This document shows, in pieces, positions 56,965-64,000 of a stretch of DNA of 64,000 bases. Both the position numbers and the translations under genes were made by a program. Source of the DNA: Lutraria lutraria (taxonomy: Eukaryota > Mollusca > Bivalvia > Venerida > Mactridae); contig OZ026834.1 in assembly GCA_964023205.1 (NCBI GenBank), positions 28,558,756 through 28,622,755 of the forward strand, in the 5' to 3' direction. Position 1 is the stretch's first letter; the number at the start of each line of letters is the position of its first letter. The notes under the pieces are model-generated. The model worked only from the letters and a program-made list of their open reading frames with translations. It was not told the origin of the DNA and did no database searches.

Positions 56965-59248
56965 ATGAGAAATTTGTTTCAAAGGTAAGTAACTATCATT
57001 TTTCTAGCCTTTCGTCACAATTTCCGCATTATTTTTTTAAGAAAATACAATATACAAAATATATCGTATTTATAGATGCACTATACGAAATATGTGCAAT
57101 TTATTAGGTGTATTTGTTGTTATCTTTTTTCTTAACTGAATGTTAATGTACTTAGCTATATACATGTATAATTATTATTGTTACACCATACTCATGCAAA
57201 TACGTCCTTTTATTCAGAGGTCGGAGGGTTAAACTAAAAGAGATAATTTATATTTTCTTACATTCTTTTTTACAATAGGAATGACAAATCATATGAAAGA
57301 TAACGAAAGTGTAGTGATAGTAGGAATATGGCCACTTTCAACAGCCTACAGTGCTAAGGGTCGTGGGTTCAATCCCCGGTGAGGACCAGCTTTTTCTCGC
57401 TCCAAATTAACTATAGAAGAATGTCCGGAGGAGTTGATTCTGAAACATACATTTGCTTTAACCTTTTCATAAAATCGTGAAAAATATACTTTCAGAAATT
57501 TAAGAAACCATGATGAACATTTCACTGGAGTAACAGTCTTGAGTCCTGGTGCGTTTTCTGACAGAAAATGTGGTGAGTTAAAAATTACATGTTCGGTTAT
57601 TTATGAAAAAAGTTACTTGGTTTCTTGCTACACTTTGCTAAAATCAGAGGAAGAAAATACAATGCAACTTCCCTACAACAGCCACCAATGAAAAGGACAA
57701 TCTTGGCCGTTGTAAGGAGGTTGCTGTTGTTAAGAGAGTGAAAATATAGTAAAACGCCAATTTTATAGGCTAGCATACTGACTGTAACAGGGAGGTGACA
57801 GTTGTTAGGAGATGATCGTTCATGGAGGTTACACTGTACGAAGTTTCATTTCATGTACAATATATTACAATTTAACAATCTTCTTTTGTTTATCAGCCAA
57901 ACTATATAAGCTTTGTGCATGATGTATTAAATATTTCCTCAATTAATTTCAGACTTGGTTGGATTTAACGACGCACATATTGGACAGACGACAGTAATAT
58001 CATCTGGTGATAAAAAAGCATTTAATGAATGTCGAGTTTCACCAATGAAGAATGTGGATTACAGACACCCAGTGTATACAAAGGAAGATTTGGAGAGAAT
58101 TGCTGAAATGTTTTTGGTGTCCTACTCACATAGTACCGGTAAGTAATTGTACAACTTACTCTTCAATAAAAACAAAAATGGAAATGAGTTCAAAGGACAC
58201 GAATTGTCCCGTTGAGAGTTAAGTAAAAAAGGAGCCATAATTCATGTAAAATAAATTTTTAAGGAAATCGAACTTGCCCTGTATTTTATTATTCTACACC
58301 TTTATGTAAAATATGAAAAAATCAATTCATGAAAGATTTCTTGAGTTATCGCTTGGAAACCAAAATTTGAACGGGTGGACAGGGGTAACAATATAATTAT
58401 GTATTTCCGCTATTTCGAATGGGTGGGGTATAAAAATATCATACGTTTTCAGAAACACCCAATATTGTACATTTAGACTCATTAATTTTTTGCACCATCT
58501 TATTCTCGAAACGACCTAGTTGGATGTGGGTGGGGTGGCGAATTAAGGAAGGTGGTATTTTGTGAAGGTAGGATATTTTGGGCTATGTTTTTTACTCTAT
58601 ATAATTCTTATTTATATGTACTTTGTATTGCAGTAGCGCCATCTGGTGATAAAAGAGTGTTTTGTGAATGCCGTGTTTCACCAATGAAAGATATGGTGGA
58701 CAGACAACCAATGTATACAAAGGAAGATTTGGAGAGAATTGCTGACATGTTTCTGGTGTCCCACACACATAGTACCAGTAAGTTATTGTTTTACATATAT
58801 CTTAAATATTATACATGAAGGTTTCTGAACACACAAATTACACGTAAACTAATTATTATGTATAAAAAGTAAAAATCTAAAAAAATAACCACGTCCGCAT
58901 TTGCAACCGAGCACGTTTATCTTACTCATTTACGAGATAATAACATTGTAAATCAATGTAGTATTGACTTAATATTCGTGCCCAGACTCCTCACTTCATG
59001 ATTCGGCCATGTTCTTCTGACAAATCATCATTTAGAATTCTTCGTAATCTCATCCCTAATTTTAAATCACTCCCTCCGTTCCGTCAAAGTTGACACTGGC
59101 TGACTTAATATATGCATGTTTTTTTATAAATGTTTCGTTTCTTTGTACTTCAGACGTAGACGAGTTATCAAAGAATGGAAAGAAAGCCAAGAAAACTGCA
59201 AGAAAAGGACGAAAATTTATCAAACAAATTCGAAAAATTCTATCTTAA
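56965..59248 (+). CDS. unrecognised two-module protein, right-arm copy
   Basis: Five exons: 56965-56984, 57496-57572, 57953-58138, 58634-58777, 59154-59248; 522 nt, 173 aa, same phases as the left copy. It differs from the left copy by my count at 19 residues plus a one-codon deletion in exon 3, about 89% identity. Substitutions concentrate in the linker of exon 3 (DAHIGQTTVISS), while ECRVSPMK and YTKEDLERIA are unchanged. The start is MRNLFQR, because the sequence upstream reads ATGTAATGAGA and the longer start is lost. Intact frame and splice sites in both copies argue that both work. Function unknown: cytosolic or nuclear by lack of signal peptide, with a basic C-terminus. Confidence 0.82.
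57325..57420 (+). repeat. SINE family E fragment in right arm
   Basis: GGCCACTTTCAACAGCCTAC, then GTGGGTTCAATCCCCGGTGA. Positional counterpart of 51,425-51,520. Confidence 0.75.
57662..57838. repeat. repeat family P, copy 5 (right arm only)
   Basis: AACTTCCCTACAACAGCCAC and GAGGTGACAGTTGTTAGGAG with the right end GGAGGTTACACTGTACG. It lies in intron 2 and is absent from the left arm, where that intron is about 185 bp shorter. Confidence 0.7.
58220..58440. repeat. dispersed repeat R3, copy 2 (right arm intron 3)
   Basis: TTGCCCTGTATTTTATTATT, TACACCTTTATGTAAAATAT and GAGTTATCGCTTGGAAACCA match 23,395-23,605. Confidence 0.75.
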
Positions 59249-60793
59249 CTTTAAAAATAAAAATGAAATTTGTATATAGTTCCTACACAGTGTTATGTTG
59301 TTTATGTTGCCTTACTTCAGGTAAAAGTCGAAGTTGAGTTAAGATATGTCTCTATGCGTATATTCAACTGATGTTTACCCTTTAAACGCTGAGTATTGCT
59401 TCGTAAAACCTTTAGTCGGAAATGGCGATGACAGCTGCCATGACACATTTGGTTGCTTGTACTTCCCTCGCTGGTATCCATTTATATACCAGGGTACGTA
59501 GAGAGAGGTTATTTATTTAAATGGTCAACACGATTTCCCACTTATGAAAAAGTGATGTTTACCCTTTGGTGGTATAAATTCTTAAGAGCTAGAAATTTCA
59601 AGAGTCAAAATGTCATTTTATGGGTCAATTGTCATGAGAGCCTTGCTCAGCAATGTTAGGATTTTGAAACAGGGACCCTCGCTCCCAACTCCTGTTTCCT
59701 AAAAGATCTGCCCGACAGTTTCATACGCGAAATATAAATACATTTTAATGTTCAGAAGAAATTCGAGAAATAAAAGATAATGAAATAAAACAGAAAGAGT
59801 AAATATGGTTACAGTGACTGTAACGCCTTTTTGACGACATTCAAGTTATATACGGCTGCCGTTTCACCTATCCAGTTTTCCTGAACTATATTTTCACCAG
59901 TTCTAACTTACCCTTTCACATGGAGCCAGCAACTTCTCTTTGTATATATGGAGGAAAATCGACATTGTTAATCAAAGTTTCATAGAAGGGAATGGCGTAC
60001 CAAGACCTGCTGCGACCCCGCTCACCACTGGCCATGGACTACGTTTGAATGGAACGATGTAAATAAAACGTCGGTCAATTTTCGTGATCTTGGCAACCGG
60101 GTGTGGCGCTCAGCTTAGTAATATATTTTATTGCTGGATATTAATCCTCTCTCAGTATCTAATTTCTTAAACATCGGTAAACTGACAGCTGCTGTGTTAA
60201 TTAGGTCAGGTCAAGAAACCTTGACCAAAAAATCAGAAACATTTAGATGACTGCCCTTGTTGTACCAAACGCTAGACCATATTGAAATATAATACTTAAT
60301 CAGAAGATTTAAAGACAAACTGTGGATGTTGGCGAACTTTTTACTTAAATATCTAAAATTGTGTCATTTTGCAAGACAGAATTATTAAAATCAAAATATT
60401 ATTCATTGTTTCTATTATCGTGTAGATCTATATACTATAGTATGTTGTTGTATATTTTATGTAAATGTTTATTATCTATATTTGATGCAATAACATTTCC
60501 AAATTGTCTTGTAACGATAAGGTGATTTAACTGTTCTTAAGGTCATTCTAAATGGACTACACGTATCAAAACATGCGGACAATCGAAGTGTATGCCAAAT
60601 TGGGTTTATGCGGGGTTTTGATGGGTTATATAAGTAGTTAAGTCAATTTCTAAAATGTTATTGTAAAAATAACGCTCATTTTCACAACACTGTCAAACGA
60701 TTTCGGACAAGAAAAATAAAATAGATCGAGGGCCTTCATTGACAAAACTCTGTACAAGAGGTTGCTCTTCATGCAAGGAGTTTCAGCAGTTAT

Positions 60794-60936
60794 TTAGTGT
60801 TTGCCCTATTTTTTCAGCCAATCAGCTGCCGAGATTATTTGAATTTTGTACCAAGACGACTGTTTGGGCTCTTCAGCAGGTAGAGTCTGACCTACTTTTA
60901 TCAAGAGTACGATGGAAAAAATAGGGCAAACACTAA
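60794..60936. mobile_element. MITE with 22-bp perfect inverted ends
   Basis: 143 bp; left end TTAGTGTTTGCCCTATTTTT(TC) and its exact complement on the right. Non-coding centre. Inserted in D2. Confidence 0.85.
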
Positions 60937-60944
60937 GTTGGTTA

Positions 60945-61047
60945 GTGTCTAAAATGACTGGTCTACATGAATTAGAAACGCCTGTCGCTAGCTCACCTCG
61001 CATCCCTTAGCGTTTCTAATTCCATGTAGAACAGTCATTTTAGACAC
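60945..61047. mobile_element. hairpin MITE with TA target duplication
   Basis: 103 bp that is almost one hairpin: GTGTCTAAAATGACTGGTCT...TTAGAAACG pairs with CGTTTCTAA...CAGTCATTTTAGACAC. TA on both sides fits a Tc1/mariner-type insertion. It starts eight bases after the previous MITE. Confidence 0.8.
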
Positions 61048-61180
61048 TATATCCATTACATGTGGTCTTAACAGAAAACGATAAATAAAACTCTTACATT
61101 GTGTTTTCCTAGTTCGAATGACAGAAAATGCGCTTGTTAAGATGACTTTGTGACGTCACTAGGTCACGTGGATTCCCCGC

Positions 61181-62520
61181 AAGAAATATAATGTGACTGG
61201 TCTTATAGTTTTAATTACCGTCAATAAAAAGCATATATATTTTTCTTTTGAAAAGTGTCGTCTCGAAGATTATTTTCTACTCCACTGATAAATCGTTCCA
61301 ATTTGAAATTGTCTACGTCAATGAAAGTAAAAAAAGTCATGGACAAACTGGAAATGTAATCTTTATGACAATATTGAAACGAAATTAAGGGCCTTATATA
61401 TATAGTGTTCACAAAAATTTATACTGCGCGAATATGGGGAAAATAGTCAACAATGTATAAGAATTGAAGCGAAGAGATGGCGATGAACGATGTATCACAA
61501 CTGGCATACCACTCGTATAAGAGACAATTAATATATAACTTAAATTCTAATAGTTTTCTTTGCGCTGTTTTTTAAATTTTTACAATGAAAAGGGCAAAAT
61601 TCTAAAACGTCTCTATGTATACACAGTGGTATGTAAGAAATATAATGAATTATAATTGGCATACCATCGGTATAATTATGAGACAGTGACACAACTACAT
61701 TCGTATAGGTATGGTGAAGTGCCAATATTCTAGGGGTATACTTTTCTATTGGCACCGGCGTTGGATTTACGTATGTTCTTCTATCATGATACAGATGGTA
61801 TTTGTACTTAATAGCAAATATCTACAACAATAAGGTGACCGTATTATGCGGTAATTATTTGAGATGACTCATACTATCATCATCGCAAGTTTTTTTTAGC
61901 ATTATATACAGATTAACATTAGCTAGGTGTGGTTATTGCCAGGAAAGTGATGTAATAATTTTGAAACGTATTGCGATATTCACTACAATGATGTTCATAA
62001 AATAAACAAAAAAGACTTCAGTTTTGGAAATTTAAGTTCAACTTATCAGTGATCGAACTAATTTTTTTAAAGCACTAGCCCAAACGATATATACATTTGT
62101 ATGTGGACTATTGAAATAAACAACTTACCACTTACCCGAATGCATAGTTTTTAGAAAGTTCACTCACCCGATAGTACCTTCAAGATAGTACCTTTTTTCT
62201 TTGAATGTTTTACGCTACATCTATTCTCTATAGTAATTAAATGTTTAACCTAAAACTTTGGGTCAGTAGGTCACAGCTGTCCCAGTAACAAACATAAGTG
62301 CGATTTTTTTTTAAATGTGTCTGGAAAGAAATTTTCTAGAAATGTTTCTTATTTACTGAATTTTTACAATATTTCTTATATACGATTAAGTTGAACTTAA
62401 CATATACTCATAATATCAACATTTGAAAATTATATCACGCGGATGAGTAGCCTCGACCTGGGTCACTCAAATAGAATTGCATCATATTTGATAGATATAC
62501 CGCGATAATCGATATCTCCG
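61181..62520. other. intergenic, decayed repeats
   Basis: AT-rich. A short inverted theme TTGGCATACCA(C/T) occurs at 61,500-61,680, and 62,040-62,280 is a decayed copy of repeat R2. No gene recognised. Confidence 0.4.
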
Positions 62521-62560
62521 ATGTATTGCACACCACACAGGGACGTACGTATGAACCGGG

Positions 62561-62661
62561 TGGATGGGGGGGGGGGGCTTAATTATTACCCTAATGGAAA
62601 TAGTTAATGGTAGACCAAAAGGGGCCATATACCCCCCCCCCCCCCCCCACACACACACACG
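62561..62661. repeat. homopolymer G and C runs with (CA)n
   Basis: A run of about 13 G, then about 65 bp later a run of about 17 C followed by ACACACACAC. The two runs can pair. Run length may be an assembly estimate. Confidence 0.8.
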
Positions 62662-63279
62662 TAGATATATTGCCTATTTGTCCTAAACATTAATGTGAAA
62701 TTTATATATATCAAATATGCATTTTCATGAAGGTTACAAAGGTCTAATTAAACCAAACAGGGGCATTTACTTCCTAGCTATTTCTTTCATATGATTATTA
62801 TATATAAATTATTGTTCATAAAAGGCATCCGAGTAGATCTACTAAAATAGTAATATATATTAATTAGTTTAACATGTATATAGGCCTATTATAATTCATT
62901 GCTCATCGGTAAGTCACAGAAATCCTGCGTAAATACTTAGGATTGCTGTACCATGATTAAACAATGCACGAGAAATCGAGGTAAATCGTTACAATAGATA
63001 AGCCAGTCATACATTTACTACATCTTAGCTCGTGCTATGTCTAGTACTTATTGTCTACAGCTGTTAACCAAAGTTATTATTATTTGATAAAAAAGCACAC
63101 GACCATGCTGTTATGCATGTGTAGTATTCCTTTTATTAAAGACAAATCAACCATTTTCACTGACCTAAACATTTGAAAAAAGATTGGCTCAAAATTGGGC
63201 GAAAACCAGTTTTTCACGCAGTAATAAATTATAGCCTTTGCGAATGTTCTGTTCTATTCTTTGTATGACGTAGAGGATG

Positions 63280-63350
63280 AGAAATCGCCCAGAATGCAAT
63301 GCGGTATTTATCGGCCATTTTGACAGTAATGGCGGATGACCTGTAGTTAG
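63280..63350. promoter_or_regulatory. promoter-like segment
   Basis: CCCAGAATGCAATGC resembles the core of the ZNF143-type promoter element, and CGGCCATTTTGAC plus AATGGCGGATG resemble YY1 sites, all within 60 bp. An ATG in AATGGCGGATGACC meets a stop after four codons; the minus strand has ATGGCCGATAAATACCGC open for 29 codons. No attached gene is visible to the right edge. Confidence 0.35.
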
Positions 63351-64000
63351 AATGTTGTGATATATCTAGTGACTTTTATGAGGATATATCTTTGCTATAT
63401 TCGCAGGATTAAGGACATTTTAAATAAATTTCATAGGGAGTGCAGAGGCATCGAATTTGTTGTCTGGAAATCGTGAATATACGCAGTTGGAACGCTCATT
63501 AATTTGCAGAGGTCTACAACAATATATCAACATAACCGATGACAATCTGCATAACATTATGAATAGATCAGTTGCCAAATCTTACCACAAATGGCCAAGA
63601 TTATTCACTTGACATTCTGAGATGATATAAAGTCTCAAAGCACGCAGGTTTGTTTGCTCTATTTACTAGAATCGGATTAATTTGATATCAAATTGACTTG
63701 GGGTTTGCGAACGTGCATTCCGATCTGAAATCCACGGTCTACCGTCGGAATATATTTTCAGATCATGCTTTCAGCATGTTTCGTACGATCGTTCATGTGG
63801 TTGTAAGTCTAAATCATTTACACAAGGAAGTAGTAGCCTTACCTAGTCAAAACAGAAAGTTCCCCGTATCTAATTATCCTAGTCTTCAGATAGTTAACTG
63901 ACTTCCTTGTGTCAATGATGAATGAATGCTTATTCAGCTTTTCCTTTGTGAAGTGTGTTTTAATGATGTATTTAACTATTCAGACTGCTATTTCTGTAAA
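63351..64000. other. no recognisable gene to the right edge
   Basis: A 67-codon plus-strand frame at 63,698-63,901 has no family motif. If 63.3 kb is a promoter, this could be leader or first intron. Confidence 0.35.

Larger units (their letters stand above)
56790..60042 (+). repeat. right arm of large inverted duplication
   Basis: Reverse-complement counterpart of 49,145-52,061, about 3.25 kb. The extra length comes mainly from a family P element in intron 2 and repeat R3 in intron 3. Confidence 0.9.
60482..61180. repeat. direct repeat D2, right copy, interrupted by two MITEs
   Basis: Colinear with 55,062-55,660 but split by about 255 bp (60,794 to 61,047) that hold two nested inverted-repeat elements. 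Confidence 0.8.

Noticed and set aside
62561..62661. A sixth 5-bp-duplication element starting CAGGGACGTACG
   Set aside because: No matching right end or convincing duplication; the apparent CCACA match falls in a (CA)n tract.

Overview
This is nuclear DNA from an animal, most likely a bivalve mollusc. The genes have many exons with GT-AG introns. The non-coding DNA is AT-rich and crowded with small DNA transposons, tRNA-derived SINEs and Helitron-like elements with tandem cores of the kind described in bivalves ('pearl' elements). The species cannot be named from sequence alone.

Layout. (1) 1-2,640: a LINE remnant, a non-autonomous hAT element with intact 8-bp target duplications, two TTAA-type MITEs, and the signal-peptide exon of a minus-strand ferroxidase (hephaestin-like) gene that continues off the left edge. 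(2) 2,641-7,900: intergenic repeats, including a 36-bp minisatellite. (3) 7,905-48,161: one large minus-strand gene, CFAP61. I could assemble it from 28 coding exons that keep phase throughout (3,825 nt, 1,274 aa). It encodes an axonemal protein of the calmodulin- and spoke-associated complex at the base of radial spoke 3, and an RFX X-box lies upstream, as expected for a ciliary gene. Its 14.6-kb intron 21 holds an intact intronless adenosine-receptor-like GPCR on the opposite strand. (4) 48,650-61,200: a large inverted duplication with arms of about 2.9 and 3.25 kb and a 4.7-kb spacer. Each arm carries a complete five-exon copy of an unrecognised gene (177 and 173 aa, about 89% identical), so the two copies diverge head to head. 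Each arm is also bracketed by its own pair of direct repeats. (5) 61,200-64,000: repeats and, near 63.3 kb, a promoter-like segment.

The most unusual content is the inverted gene pair, whose product has two homologous ~47-residue modules and a very basic tail. Next is a group of five short elements (near 28.5, 29, 35.4, 45 and 46 kb), each bounded by an exact 5-bp direct repeat, which suggests a hAT-like family with 5-bp target sites. CFAP61 and the GPCR share sequence space but there is no sign that they act together.
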